A DNA stretch of 64,000 bases from Oceanispirochaeta crateris (GCF_008329965.1 NZ_CP036150.1:3514439-3578438); one strand, 5' to 3'; numbered from the stretch's first letter, positions 53,424-63,194 are shown. Numbers and translations: made by a program. The notes: generated by a model not told the origin, from the sequence alone.

Positions 53424-54683
53424 ATGTCAAAAAAAGTCGTTTTTATGATTGCCTTCTGTCTGATAATCAGCGGATCATTTGCATGGGCCGCCGGACAGGG
53501 TGAAGAAAACGTATCGTCAGAACAAACTTTGAAGTTCTGGAGAATGGGGACAGATGATGTCTGGGTTAATTATGTCCGGGATTTTATCGGTCGCTATGAA
53601 GAGAGAAACCCCGGGATCAAGGTGGAATATGAGTATTTCATACCTAAGGATCTTCCCCAGAAATTAAATACATCCCTGGCCGCCGGTATCGGTCCCGATG
53701 TTGTCGGCTGTAGTATTCAGCATGTATCCGAGTATGCAGACAAGGGTGTTTTTATGCCTATCGATGAGTATCTTGATTCATGGGAAGCTAAATCCGATAT
53801 ACCAGACTCCATCTTGAATGTCTCTCTCCTCAATGGAAAGCACTATGCCTTGGCTTACCATCCTGACCCCTATGTTTTTGCTTACAGAAAGGATTTTTTC
53901 AGGGAAGCAGGGCTTGATCCGAATGATCCTCCTGAAACATGGGAAGAACTCCTGGAAGTGGCTCCAAAGCTGACAAAACGGGATGGCGATATTGTTACTA
54001 GAGCAGGATTTCTGATGCCTATCGATGACTTCCTAACCTTCGTTCCCTTTGCCGTTATGAATGGCGCTTCTTATATAAGTGAAGATTCACAACCGACTTT
54101 TAACGGACCTAAATGGGTAGAGGCTCTGGAAGTTCTGACTACTCTGGTAAAAGACCAAAAAGTCACCATGGAAACAACAAATAATCAGGAGTGGACCCAG
54201 TCTACGTTCTCTAAGGGGAATGCCGCCATTGCCCAGGTCAATACCATTACACTGCAGCAGTTCTTTAATGCTTATCCAGATAAAAAAGATGAGGTTGGAT
54301 ATTTTGCCATTTCAAGAGAGCGGGCAAGCAACTGGAATGGTGCATGGCTCTATGCCATCAATTCCAGGTCTAATATGAAAGATGAAGGCTGGTCCCTTAT
54401 AGAACAGTGGATGGAACCCGATGAAGTCTGGACCTGTTATCAGGCTACTGGAAACATCCCGGTTCTCAAGAGTCTGTCTGCAAAATTCACCGCTGAGAAT
54501 CCCGTGTTAAACAGTGCTCTGTTTGCCGGAATCGAAAATGGTCTTGGAAATCCTCTGGTTCCCTGGGCTACTCTTCAGATCAAGTACATGAGAAAGGCCA
54601 TGTCTGAATCCTTCTATGGTATGTCAGATCCTCAGACGGCTCTGGAAGAGAATTATCAACTACTTTTAAATGAAATTAAATAA
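53424..54683 (+). CDS. Sugar ABC transporter substrate-binding protein (family 1)
   Basis: 419 residues from the ATG with AAGGAG upstream; ten extra in-frame codons upstream are unlikely. The signal peptide ends FAWA and the mature protein begins AGQGEENVSS. Family-1 features include IGRYEERNPGIKVEYEYF, AAGIGPDVVGC and NAAIAQVNTITLQQ. It heads an operon with two permeases, a sulfatase and a PBP-AraC regulator, which suggests a sulfated sugar as ligand. Confidence 0.88.
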   Translation: MSKKVVFMIAFCLIISGSFAWAAGQGEENVSSEQTLKFWRMGTDDVWVNYVRDFIGRYEERNPGIKVEYEYFIPKDLPQKLNTSLAAGIGPDVVGCSIQHVSEYADKGVFMPIDEYLDSWEAKSDIPDSILNVSLLNGKHYALAYHPDPYVFAYRKDFFREAGLDPNDPPETWEELLEVAPKLTKRDGDIVTRAGFLMPIDDFLTFVPFAVMNGASYISEDSQPTFNGPKWVEALEVLTTLVKDQKVTMETTNNQEWTQSTFSKGNAAIAQVNTITLQQFFNAYPDKKDEVGYFAISRERASNWNGAWLYAINSRSNMKDEGWSLIEQWMEPDEVWTCYQATGNIPVLKSLSAKFTAENPVLNSALFAGIENGLGNPLVPWATLQIKYMRKAMSESFYGMSDPQTALEENYQLLLNEIK

Positions 54684-54701
54684 TCATTAACAATCAGAGA
54701 T

Positions 54702-54723
54702 CCCGCCTGAATCATGGGGCGGG
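54702..54723 (+). other. Intercistronic stem-loop after the binding-protein gene
   Basis: CCCGCC and GGCGGG form a perfect 6-pair GC stem with a 10-base loop, extended outward by a few weaker pairs. There is no U-tract. It lies just before the first permease gene. Confidence 0.45.
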
Positions 54724-54746
54724 GTTCCTATTCTTCAGGATATAAA

Positions 54747-55616
54747 ATGAAATATAAGCATAACATTTCAGGACACTTGATGATCCTTCCCTGCTATGTG
54801 ATCTATCTGTTTTTCGTGCTTCTTCCGGTTCTTATGACCGTATGGTTCAGTTTCCGAGATTACGATTTATTTACACAAAGTAATTTTGTGGGGATAGATA
54901 ATTTTACACGTCTGTTTACGGACCCGCTTTTTCTGGTGTCTGTTAAAAACACATTCATTTATGCATTGGGAACCATTATTCCCCAGATTCTTTTGGGGCT
55001 TCTTCTGGCCGTGCTGCTGAATACCAATATACCCGGTAGAGGTTTCTTCAGGTTGGCCTTCTATATTCCCTATCTTGTTTCTATGGTCTCTGTAGCAATG
55101 CTGTGGCTGTGGATCTATGATCCTGCAAGCGGAGTCCTTAATCGATTTGTGAAATTCATCGGCCTGCCGCCTCAACGCTGGTTATTTGATATGAAGTTGG
55201 CATTAAGTTCTCTTATGGTTATGGGAGTCTGGAAGATGTCGGGGTATAATATGATTATATACTTGGCTGGCCTCCAGCAGATTCCCCCTCAGCTCTATGA
55301 AGCGGCAGACATTGACGGCATCAGTGGGTTTCGGAAATTCCTGCACATAACGATTCCTTTGATTCAGCCGACAACATTCTTTCTTGTCGTCATTAATACA
55401 ATCCAGTCATTTGCAGTATTTGAACAGGTCAATATTATGACCGATGGAGGACCCAGTAATGCGACGACGACGATTGTCCATCAGATGTATGAACGGGGAT
55501 TCGTCGATTTTCAAATGGGTTATGCCAGTAGTATGGGTGTTTTTCTTCTACTCATAACTATTCTCTTGACAGTCTTCAATTTTAAATATGGCCGAGAGGG
55601 CCAGGATCTATCCTAG
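54747..55616 (+). CDS. Sugar ABC transporter permease (UgpA/MalF type)
   Basis: 289 residues from the ATG at 54747 (AGGA upstream); the ATG at 54714 lies in the stem-loop and is less likely. Six spans; EAA loop YEAADIDGISGFRKFLHITIPLI, then TDGGPSNATTTIVHQMYERGF. It pairs with the next gene. Confidence 0.9.
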   Translation: MKYKHNISGHLMILPCYVIYLFFVLLPVLMTVWFSFRDYDLFTQSNFVGIDNFTRLFTDPLFLVSVKNTFIYALGTIIPQILLGLLLAVLLNTNIPGRGFFRLAFYIPYLVSMVSVAMLWLWIYDPASGVLNRFVKFIGLPPQRWLFDMKLALSSLMVMGVWKMSGYNMIIYLAGLQQIPPQLYEAADIDGISGFRKFLHITIPLIQPTTFFLVVINTIQSFAVFEQVNIMTDGGPSNATTTIVHQMYERGFVDFQMGYASSMGVFLLLITILLTVFNFKYGREGQDLS

Positions 55617-55628
55617 GAGAGCCACATA

Positions 55629-56492
55629 ATGCAAAAAAAATCAGCATCTACCTATATTCTCTTCATTATTTTACTCCTGGCATCCATTGTTGTTGTCATG
55701 CCTTTTGTCTTAATGATTACAGCCTCACTCAAGACCTCTGCAGAAATCAATGCGTCCGTCTTTAAGTTCTTTCCTGCGAAAATGCAGTTTTCAAATTATC
55801 CCAAAGCCTTTGCCAACTCTCCCTGGGGGCGCTGGTTTGCCAATACAATATTTGTTACGGTCCTGGCCACAGTGGTGAGCCTTGTGACCAATTCCATGGC
55901 GGGATTCTCCTTTGCACGGCTTCAGTTCAAGGGGCGGGATCTCCTGTTTTATTCCGTCCTTCTGGGCATTATGGTTCCTCCTCAGCTGACAATCCTGCCC
56001 ACCTTTCTCATCATGAGGGGAATCCCACTAACAGGTGGGAACAACCTTTGGGGACAGGGAGGAACAGGTCTTATTGACAGTTATCTGGGGCTTACCCTTC
56101 CCATCTTTGCCGGGGCCTTCGGGATATTCCTTTGCAGGCAGTATTTTCTGAATTTTCCAGACTCTCTGGATGATGCTGCTGAAATCGACGGCGCCGGGGT
56201 TTGGAAAAGATTCTGGGCTATTTATGTCCCCAATAGCAAACCTCTACTCTTGAGTCTTGGAATCCTGAAGGGCACCTATACCTGGAATGACTACATTTGG
56301 CCTCTCGTGGTTGTCTATTCAGAAAAAATGATGACTGTTCAGCTTGGACTCTCCCGGTTTAGAGATGTCATTATCAACTGGGAACTCTTAATGGCTGCCA
56401 CAGCGACTGTAATGCTACCTCTGGTGATTCTGTTTATTCTCAGCCAGAGGTATTTTGTGTCAGGCCTTGTCACTAGCGGAATGAAAGGATAA
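55629..56492 (+). CDS. Sugar ABC transporter permease (UgpE/MalG type)
   Basis: 287 residues, six spans. EAA-like loop LDDAAEIDGAGVWKRFWAIYVP and C-terminus RYFVSGLVTSGMKG. AGGAGA precedes the ATG. It is followed 6 bases on by the sulfatase gene. Confidence 0.9.
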   Translation: MQKKSASTYILFIILLLASIVVVMPFVLMITASLKTSAEINASVFKFFPAKMQFSNYPKAFANSPWGRWFANTIFVTVLATVVSLVTNSMAGFSFARLQFKGRDLLFYSVLLGIMVPPQLTILPTFLIMRGIPLTGGNNLWGQGGTGLIDSYLGLTLPIFAGAFGIFLCRQYFLNFPDSLDDAAEIDGAGVWKRFWAIYVPNSKPLLLSLGILKGTYTWNDYIWPLVVVYSEKMMTVQLGLSRFRDVIINWELLMAATATVMLPLVILFILSQRYFVSGLVTSGMKG

Positions 56493-56498
56493 TCCCAG

Positions 56499-57902
56499 AT
56501 GAAACCTAATGTAATTTTTATACTTGTAGATGATCTTGGCTATGGAGATCTGGGAAAATACAATCCCAATGAATCATTGAGCCCTCATATTGATTCACTC
56601 ATGGATGAAGGGGTCTGCTTCTCTCAGTGCTATGCCGGATCGCCTGTGTGTAATCCATCAAGGGCTTCTTTGCTTACGGGACGGTATCCAATGAAAACCG
56701 GTTCTGTGGATACCCTGGAATGGCGTGGCCTGGAACGTTTGAATCTCGAAGAAATCACCATGGCTGATTACTTTAAAGCAGGAGGATACAAAACCGGGAT
56801 TGTCGGGAAATGGCATCTGGGGGCGTTTGATATGAAATACCATCCCCAGAACAGAGGGTTTGATGAAACTGTCTGTTTCCGGGGTGGTATGCATGATTAT
56901 TACGACTGGAGACTGGAATATGGAAACAGCATCAAGCGGGGAGACGGCCGCTATCTGACAGACCTCTGGACTGATGAAGCCGTAGACTTTATCAAGAGAA
57001 ACAGCAAAGAACCGTTTTTTCTACATCTGGCCTATAATGCTCCCCATACTCCATTGCAGGTTCCCGGAGAGGAAGCAGAACCCTTCCTGCAGAAAGGCTG
57101 TTATAATGAATCTGTTTCAGCTCTTTATGGGATGATTAAGAGGATGGATAAGGGAATTGGACGGGTCATGGAAGAAGTCAAAAATCAGGGCCTGGATGAA
57201 AACACCATTATCATCTTTTCCAGTGACAATGGTCCTCAGTTTGAGTACGGTACCAATCATGGAGGAAATGACGCAAATGATTCTCTTGAAAGATTCAATT
57301 GTAACCTTCATGGATCGAAAGGCACTGTTTATGAGGGAGGCATTAAGGTTCCCCAGATCATCCGTTGGAATAATACCATAAAAGCCGGGACATCAGATAA
57401 TGATATGTTTCATTTTTGTGACTGGCTTCCCAGTCTGAAGTCCTTGTGCAGCCTGCCTTCTCTTGAGAAAGGTAAAGAATTGGATGGAGTGGATTTCTCT
57501 GAAAGGATCATGGGGAAAGCCGGAGGAGACTCACCGGCCCGTTTTTGGCAATGGAATCGTTACAGCCCTGTTCCCGGTTGCAATACAGCCATCAGAGATG
57601 GGAAGTGGAAGCTGGTTCTCCCGGAGATTCCCGAAGCCATGGAGGTTTTTGACATACAATGGCTGAACAAGAGCATGTATGAGCCTGAATATTTTATTGA
57701 AAGAGGTATCATCATGGACGAAGATCCGCCTCGTACTATAAGTTCTCCTTTGAAGGCTGAACTCTATGATATAGAGTCCGACCCCGGAGAAACCAATGAT
57801 CTGGCTGATGAAAACAGGGAATTAGTAGGGCTGTTAGAGAATAAATTGAGCTCTTGGTTTGAATCAGAATATAAAGAATACAGCAAGGTCTCTAGGAGTT
57901 GA
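56499..57902 (+). CDS. Sulfatase (formylglycine type)
   Basis: 467 residues, no signal peptide. The metal site ILVDDLGYGDLG is at 8-19, the maturation motif C-N-P-S-R at 51-55 followed by ASLLTGRY, then GKWHLG, the metal-binding SSDNGPQ, and HGSKGTVYEGG, the usual lysine-containing segment. The last part includes YDIESDPGETNDLADE. It resembles arylsulfatase-A/N-acetylgalactosamine-sulfatase-like S1 enzymes. Co-expressed with the importer, it would remove sulfate from incoming sugars in the cytoplasm. Its stop lies beside the start of the next gene. Confidence 0.9.
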   Translation: MKPNVIFILVDDLGYGDLGKYNPNESLSPHIDSLMDEGVCFSQCYAGSPVCNPSRASLLTGRYPMKTGSVDTLEWRGLERLNLEEITMADYFKAGGYKTGIVGKWHLGAFDMKYHPQNRGFDETVCFRGGMHDYYDWRLEYGNSIKRGDGRYLTDLWTDEAVDFIKRNSKEPFFLHLAYNAPHTPLQVPGEEAEPFLQKGCYNESVSALYGMIKRMDKGIGRVMEEVKNQGLDENTIIIFSSDNGPQFEYGTNHGGNDANDSLERFNCNLHGSKGTVYEGGIKVPQIIRWNNTIKAGTSDNDMFHFCDWLPSLKSLCSLPSLEKGKELDGVDFSERIMGKAGGDSPARFWQWNRYSPVPGCNTAIRDGKWKLVLPEIPEAMEVFDIQWLNKSMYEPEYFIERGIIMDEDPPRTISSPLKAELYDIESDPGETNDLADENRELVGLLENKLSSWFESEYKEYSKVSRS

Positions 57903-57909
57903 ACCGGGA

Positions 57910-59628
57910 ATGCTGACCGATAGAAATAGAAAAAAGCTCAAGTATGATGACATCTTCATACTTTGGGATAAAGATCCCGATAAGGCTATTCCTCCCAGAC
58001 CGGAGAACCCGGAATTGTATCCCGAGGACGACTCTCGTCATTGGTATGATAGCGAATTTGTAGGTTTTAATGTAAAAAGGCTCCCTCAGCCAGACTCTCT
58101 CGGTGACGGTCCCAGGAATAAAAACGTTGTAGGGATTCTGCCTGTGAAGCATCCCTATATGATTACATTTGGAGAGAGCATGATGCAGACTGCCGAGCAG
58201 TTTGGTATGAATATCAAGCTCCTTTATGGGGACAATAGCCCTGAAAAATTTGATGAGCTTGTGGAGCAGGCTCTAGAGATTAAACCGGATATGGTCTTAC
58301 TTGATCCTTTCTTTCAAAATGAATCCACGGCCTGGTTTAAGAAATTCTATGAACATCGGATTCCGGTCATAGCCTGTAATATGATTCCGGCAAATGAGGG
58401 GTTCCGATATATTCTGTCCTGGACAGGACCAGATGCCTGGGGAGAATCCAGGATGCTTGCAAATAAACTCTCCGAACTAATGAATCAGGAAGGAGGGTAT
58501 GCCATAGTCCGTCATTATCCGGGTTCTTCAACCTATGATTCCCGAACCTGGTCTATCGTTACTGAATTGAAAAAAACAGCTCCCCGCATGAAATGTCTAG
58601 CCATGGAAACAAGCTACTTGAATACAGATAAGACAGAAAAACTGGTGAATGAATGGCTCACAACTTATGGTTCTAAATTAAAAGGTATTGTGAGCTGCGA
58701 TGATGATACAGTTCAGACAGGAATAAACCGGGCTTTGGATAAGGCGGGACGGCGGGACATCATTAAGGTTTCCAACGGAAGCACCAAAGTAGGGATGGAC
58801 TTTATTAGAAAGGGAGAGCTTCATGCAATCTGTTTGAAATCGCCGCTTATTGACGGAGCTACACCCGTCAAAGCTGCTGCAGACTGGTTTAACGGGTTGG
58901 ATATTTCCCAGATGCGGTTTTTACCTAAACATATTATTACCATCGATGATGTGGATGATATGTTTCTGAAAAATTATGAAATCAAAAAGATCGGACTTTT
59001 TTCTCTGGAGCAGTCAATCAGGGATGGGAACAGTGGGAATCTGGAATCTGTTTTTCAAGATTTCTTCAAGAAATTTGAATCTTCCAAGATTATTTCGCTG
59101 GAGTATTTCAGGGGATTTACAATCGATGTCATCTCACGTCTCATTCAGATATGCAATGAATTTAATATAGAATTTGAACAAATTTTCGGTTCATACGAGA
59201 TGCTGTTCAAAGAACTTTTCTATCAGAAATCTGTCGAGAATACCATGTCTTTTCTATTCAGGATATCAAAGGATATTGTCATTGCCGTTCATAATAAAAA
59301 AAATGTGTCCGATCCCATAGAAAAAGTTCTTATTAAGATAGACCGTGACTTCAAGGAGCCCATTTCTTTGAAAGTGTTAGCTGCAGAGATGGATATGTCT
59401 CCCAAGTATCTGGGGCAGTTGTTTAGAAAACGGATGGAGAAGAATTTTAGTCAGTATGTAAAGGAGAAAAGAATCAGTTACGCGGAAGATTTGTTGAAGA
59501 ATACATCCTACAGTACCGTGGATATAGCTGAAAAATGTGGATTTCCCAATAGAAATTACTTTTACACTGTTTTTAGAGAGCTTCGGGGAATCTCTCCGAG
59601 TCAATTCAGATATAAGAGTCAGGATTGA
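57910..59628 (+). CDS. AraC-type regulator with an internal periplasmic-binding-protein domain
   Basis: 572 residues from the ATG at 57910 with AGGAG about 11 bases upstream; the frame is open to a TTG at 57859. After a 70-residue lead, a type-1 PBP domain (about 75-350; VVGILPVKHPYMITFGESMMQTAEQFG, IKPDMVLLDPFF, LKGIVSCDDDTVQTGINRAL) resembles ribose/rhizopine-binding proteins. A helical linker follows, then an AraC HTH pair (ISLKVLAAEMDMSPKYLGQLFRKRM and VDIAEKCGFPNRNYFYTVFRELRGISPSQFR). No signal peptide, so the sugar is sensed inside the cell, as in XylR-like regulators. It probably controls the sulfatase importer operon that precedes it. Confidence 0.82.
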   Translation: MLTDRNRKKLKYDDIFILWDKDPDKAIPPRPENPELYPEDDSRHWYDSEFVGFNVKRLPQPDSLGDGPRNKNVVGILPVKHPYMITFGESMMQTAEQFGMNIKLLYGDNSPEKFDELVEQALEIKPDMVLLDPFFQNESTAWFKKFYEHRIPVIACNMIPANEGFRYILSWTGPDAWGESRMLANKLSELMNQEGGYAIVRHYPGSSTYDSRTWSIVTELKKTAPRMKCLAMETSYLNTDKTEKLVNEWLTTYGSKLKGIVSCDDDTVQTGINRALDKAGRRDIIKVSNGSTKVGMDFIRKGELHAICLKSPLIDGATPVKAAADWFNGLDISQMRFLPKHIITIDDVDDMFLKNYEIKKIGLFSLEQSIRDGNSGNLESVFQDFFKKFESSKIISLEYFRGFTIDVISRLIQICNEFNIEFEQIFGSYEMLFKELFYQKSVENTMSFLFRISKDIVIAVHNKKNVSDPIEKVLIKIDRDFKEPISLKVLAAEMDMSPKYLGQLFRKRMEKNFSQYVKEKRISYAEDLLKNTSYSTVDIAEKCGFPNRNYFYTVFRELRGISPSQFRYKSQD

Positions 59629-59661
59629 CATTTTCTAAATATAAAAAAAGATGATCCTTCT

Positions 59662-59697
59662 CACTGAAGTCCTTGCTCTTTAGTGGTGATTTTTTTC
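59662..59697 (+). terminator. Rho-independent terminator
   Basis: CACTGAAG and CTTTAGTG form an 8-pair stem (one G-U) with an 8-base loop, followed shortly by a run of eight T. It ends the sulfatase/regulator operon. Confidence 0.6.
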
Positions 59698-59787
59698 CTA
59701 CTTCCAATGTTTCTATTTTGCAGTATCATGAATGAAGATGTATGATTCAGAAATACCGGGTATGAAACATTTATCAGGACTTTTGCT

Positions 59788-61017
59788 TTGCTGAAAAAGA
59801 AGTATTCCTCTCATTATGATATAAAAGTCATTCTCTTTTCCATGGTTTTGATGCTTCTGGCATTTGTACAGTTTCATCTAATGCATTCCAGTATTCCCAG
59901 TTTTGACCGTTTTGCCTGGCAATTCTATTTTCTGATTGTTTCCACATCCCTTTTAAGTATTGGTCTCTTTTATTTTCAAGGACTAAGAAAGGCCGGGTTT
60001 GTGATCAAGATGCTGATTTTTTTTCTCATGGCCTATCCTTTTGGCGCCTATCCCTGGTTGGGATTCACCCTACTTCTTTCTCTTCTCATTGAATCCGGAT
60101 TGTATTTTGAATTTCCCGGTAATCTGTGGGGTATGATAAGCTCTCTGGCTCTTTTCCTTATACTTCAAAGACCAAAGAGTGCTTTCTATACCGAGCTGCC
60201 GGCACCTCTTCTGCATGATTTTTTAACCACGGTTACCTATGCTCTTATGGTCCTATTGTTGCTGGCTCTATATACACGGGAGCAGAAGAATCATAGGGAG
60301 GAGGCAGTTTTAACCAGGAGGCTCGATGATGCTTTGAGCAGCATGGCAAAAGCAAATCTAGGGTTTCAGACCTATTCAAACAGCCTGGAACTAGAAACTC
60401 TAAAAAAGGAACGCAAGCGAGTTTCCCGCGAAATTCATGATACGGTTGGCTATTCGTTGACTAACATAAGAATAATGCTTGAAGCAGCCAGTATGATGAT
60501 TGAGGATAATCCAGGAGAATCGGGGAAACTAATTCAGAAATCGATGAAAGAGGCAGGCTACTGTTTGGAAGAAACAAGGGGCGCTATGCGGCTCTTAAGA
60601 TCAAAAGAGATCGGACGGCCCAGAGGTATCCGTGCTTTCTTTCAGTTGGTATCAGTTTTTGCAGAAGCTACAGGTATTGAGGTTTATACAGAATTCGGTA
60701 ACTCCCCCGATAGCTTTGGAAGTGTTATCGACAAGGCTATATTCCGTTTTATTCAGGAAGGATTGACCAATTCCTTCAGGCATGGCAGGGCCAGTGAGAT
60801 TAGGATCTATTTTTGGGTTCAGAATAAGACTCTCCGTGTCAGTCTTCAGGATAATGGCCTTGGGGCTGTTTCTCTTAATGAAGGGATCGGGATGGCGGGT
60901 ATGAAGGAAAGGTTGGATGAATTAAAGGGATCTTTGGATTATCATAATATAAGCAGTGGTTTTGAAATATCCATATCAGTCCCTCTCTCAGAAAATCAAA
61001 CTCCTGTAGAAGGCTAA
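59788..61017 (+). CDS. NarX/DesK-type sensor histidine kinase
   Basis: 409 residues, TTG start with AGGA 8 bases upstream. Six hydrophobic segments fill the first 165 residues, with no large outside domain. The HisKA_3 helix carries the phospho-acceptor in RVSREIHDTVGYSLTNIRIML, and a short HATPase domain ends with LQDNGLG and GIGMAGMKERL. It senses a membrane or small-molecule signal. It is followed two bases later by its response regulator, and then by a sugar importer that the pair may control. Confidence 0.85.
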   Translation: MLKKKYSSHYDIKVILFSMVLMLLAFVQFHLMHSSIPSFDRFAWQFYFLIVSTSLLSIGLFYFQGLRKAGFVIKMLIFFLMAYPFGAYPWLGFTLLLSLLIESGLYFEFPGNLWGMISSLALFLILQRPKSAFYTELPAPLLHDFLTTVTYALMVLLLLALYTREQKNHREEAVLTRRLDDALSSMAKANLGFQTYSNSLELETLKKERKRVSREIHDTVGYSLTNIRIMLEAASMMIEDNPGESGKLIQKSMKEAGYCLEETRGAMRLLRSKEIGRPRGIRAFFQLVSVFAEATGIEVYTEFGNSPDSFGSVIDKAIFRFIQEGLTNSFRHGRASEIRIYFWVQNKTLRVSLQDNGLGAVSLNEGIGMAGMKERLDELKGSLDYHNISSGFEISISVPLSENQTPVEG

Positions 61018-61019
61018 AG

Positions 61020-61715
61020 ATGATAAGAGTATTACTTGTTGATGATCAGGTTTTGTTTGCAGAGACACTGCAGACTGTTATATCGATGAAGGCTGACGAT
61101 ATAGATGTTGTAGACATTGCATATAACGGGAAGGATGCTATCTTAGCGGCCAAGAGACTCATTCCAGACATTATTCTGATGGACGTAAGAATGCCTGTCA
61201 TGGATGGTGTTCAGGCCGCTTGTGAAATCCATCAGATACTACCGGATATCAGGATCATGATGCTCACGACTTTTGATGATGATGCCTATGTTCATCGAGC
61301 TCTTGAGGGAGGAGCTGTAGGATATCTGCTTAAGAACATGCCCTCTGGAGAATTGATCAATTCCATCAGAGCGGTTAATAACGGAACACTCCAAATCTCT
61401 CCCTCAGTTGCCTCGCAGCTGGTTACGAATCAGAGACCGGATAATCAGTCTCAAGAAGATGAACAGAAAAGGGATGACTCTGAATATAGTATTGATACCC
61501 TGAGCCGGCGGGAAAGAGAAATTCTTTATCTCATGTCCAGAGGTTATGATAACCCGCATATCGCAGAAAAGCTTTTTATTGCTGACCAAACTGTGAAAAA
61601 TCACATCAGTCATATTTATAATAAACTGGATGTCCATGACAGGATGTCTGTAATGAAAGCCGCAAGAAATTCTGAATTAAAAGAGTACTGCCGCTATCTC
61701 CTGGATGATGAATAA
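61020..61715 (+). CDS. NarL/FixJ-family response regulator
   Basis: 231 residues. The receiver has LLVDDQ, phospho-acceptor Asp55 in ILMDVRMPVMDG and the conserved lysine in LLKNMP. The C-terminal LuxR-type HTH reads LSRREREILYLMSRGYDNPHIAEKLFIADQTVKNHISHIYNKL. It partners the kinase just upstream. Confidence 0.92.
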   Translation: MIRVLLVDDQVLFAETLQTVISMKADDIDVVDIAYNGKDAILAAKRLIPDIILMDVRMPVMDGVQAACEIHQILPDIRIMMLTTFDDDAYVHRALEGGAVGYLLKNMPSGELINSIRAVNNGTLQISPSVASQLVTNQRPDNQSQEDEQKRDDSEYSIDTLSRREREILYLMSRGYDNPHIAEKLFIADQTVKNHISHIYNKLDVHDRMSVMKAARNSELKEYCRYLLDDE

Positions 61716-61811
61716 ACTCTTTCCTGGTACTAAAATGGTACTCAGTTGTGAATGCTTTCTCCATGATACCTGTATTAAAATGAAGTTAAATATCTCAAAG
61801 GAGAAGTTTTT

Positions 61812-63194
61812 ATGAAAAAACTGATAATCTTGTTAATGAGTTTTTTACTCCTCACATCATTTGCTTATGCATCTGGTCAAAGTGAGGACGCAATGGAATC
61901 TCAGGTCTCTCAGGGACCCGTGGAAATCGACTTCTGGACGACTCAGACTCAGTCTGAAAGATTAGCAACGATTCAGGTGCTCATTGACACATTCGAAGTT
62001 ATGAATCCTGATGTTAAAATCAACCTGATCCCTATCGATGAGAATGATATGGCTACTCAGTTGAATACTGCAGCAGCAGCTGGAAACCTTCCGGCTTTAC
62101 TTGAAAGTGCAACCGAGAATGCAGTGGCTTTCGGATCACAGGGGCTTCTGGATTCCGCTGCTGTAACAGAGTTGATTAACTCAATTGGTACAGATCAGTT
62201 TTATGCCGGGACTCTCAAATTGAATGAAAGTGATATACCCGGAAGTTATTATGCAGCTCCTTATCACGGTTGGGTTCAGGGAATCTGGTATAGGGCCGAC
62301 TGGTTTGAAGAAGCCGGACTTAATCCTCCTTCTTCTTGGGAAGACATTCTCAAAGCAGCAGAGTATTTCTATCAGCCTGACAAGAATCAGTATGGTATTC
62401 TTGTCGGAACAAAAGCAGAGGCCTATGCAGAACAGTGTTTTACCCAGTTTGCCATGTCCAATGGTGCCGGCCTCTTTGATAAAGACGGAAATCTGATATT
62501 CAATTCTCCTGAAATGAAGGAAGCCATTGAATACTATGCCGAACTTGCCAAGTTTAATCCTCCTGGACCTCAAACCTGGAGAGCCCGAGACTATTACCTG
62601 CAGGGTAAGATGGCAATGTTCTTCTATTCAACATATATCATGGATGATCTGGCAATTGCCGAAGTGGCTGCCGGTTCTCTATCCAGTGAAAACTTTGAAG
62701 ACCTGGCGGGAACAAGCTTTGATCCGGATTTGGTAAAAAATACAAGAATGGCATCAACCATTTCAAATTCAGAAGATGCCGGCTTCGGTGTGGTTGTATC
62801 GCTATCTCTACCTGATCAGGGCGATCCGGCTAAAACTGCGGCAGCCAAGAGCTTTATGCGCTATCTTTATACACCCAACGCCTATATCACCTGGCTCCAT
62901 ATGGCTCCAGGCGGTATGAATCCTGTTCTTAAAGATATTGCAGTAAACGAACGTTTTCAGAATGATCCAAAAGGAATCTTCAATAATTACGGCAAAGAGA
63001 AAATGGCTGAAATTATCGATGGACTGGATAATATTGAGACTTTCAGCATTGTTGACGGTAACAGAATTTCTGCCGCAAGTTCCATCTATTCCAAGCAAAT
63101 CATACCTCAAATGCTCTACAAGATAACTCAGGAAGGTATGGATGTTGATAAGGCTATGGCCTGGGCAGAAGAAGAAATGGGTAAATTACAGTAG
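61812..63194 (+). CDS. Sugar ABC transporter substrate-binding protein (family 1)
   Basis: 460 residues with AAGGAG before the ATG. Signal peptide ending FAYA; mature start SGQSEDAMES. Family-1 features: VEIDFWTTQTQSERLATIQVLIDTFE, NLPALLESATENA, GWVQGIWYRADWFEEAGLNPP and GKMAMFFYSTYIMDDL. It is followed by a permease gene that runs out of the window. Ligand unknown. Confidence 0.88.
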   Translation: MKKLIILLMSFLLLTSFAYASGQSEDAMESQVSQGPVEIDFWTTQTQSERLATIQVLIDTFEVMNPDVKINLIPIDENDMATQLNTAAAAGNLPALLESATENAVAFGSQGLLDSAAVTELINSIGTDQFYAGTLKLNESDIPGSYYAAPYHGWVQGIWYRADWFEEAGLNPPSSWEDILKAAEYFYQPDKNQYGILVGTKAEAYAEQCFTQFAMSNGAGLFDKDGNLIFNSPEMKEAIEYYAELAKFNPPGPQTWRARDYYLQGKMAMFFYSTYIMDDLAIAEVAAGSLSSENFEDLAGTSFDPDLVKNTRMASTISNSEDAGFGVVVSLSLPDQGDPAKTAAAKSFMRYLYTPNAYITWLHMAPGGMNPVLKDIAVNERFQNDPKGIFNNYGKEKMAEIIDGLDNIETFSIVDGNRISAASSIYSKQIIPQMLYKITQEGMDVDKAMAWAEEEMGKLQ

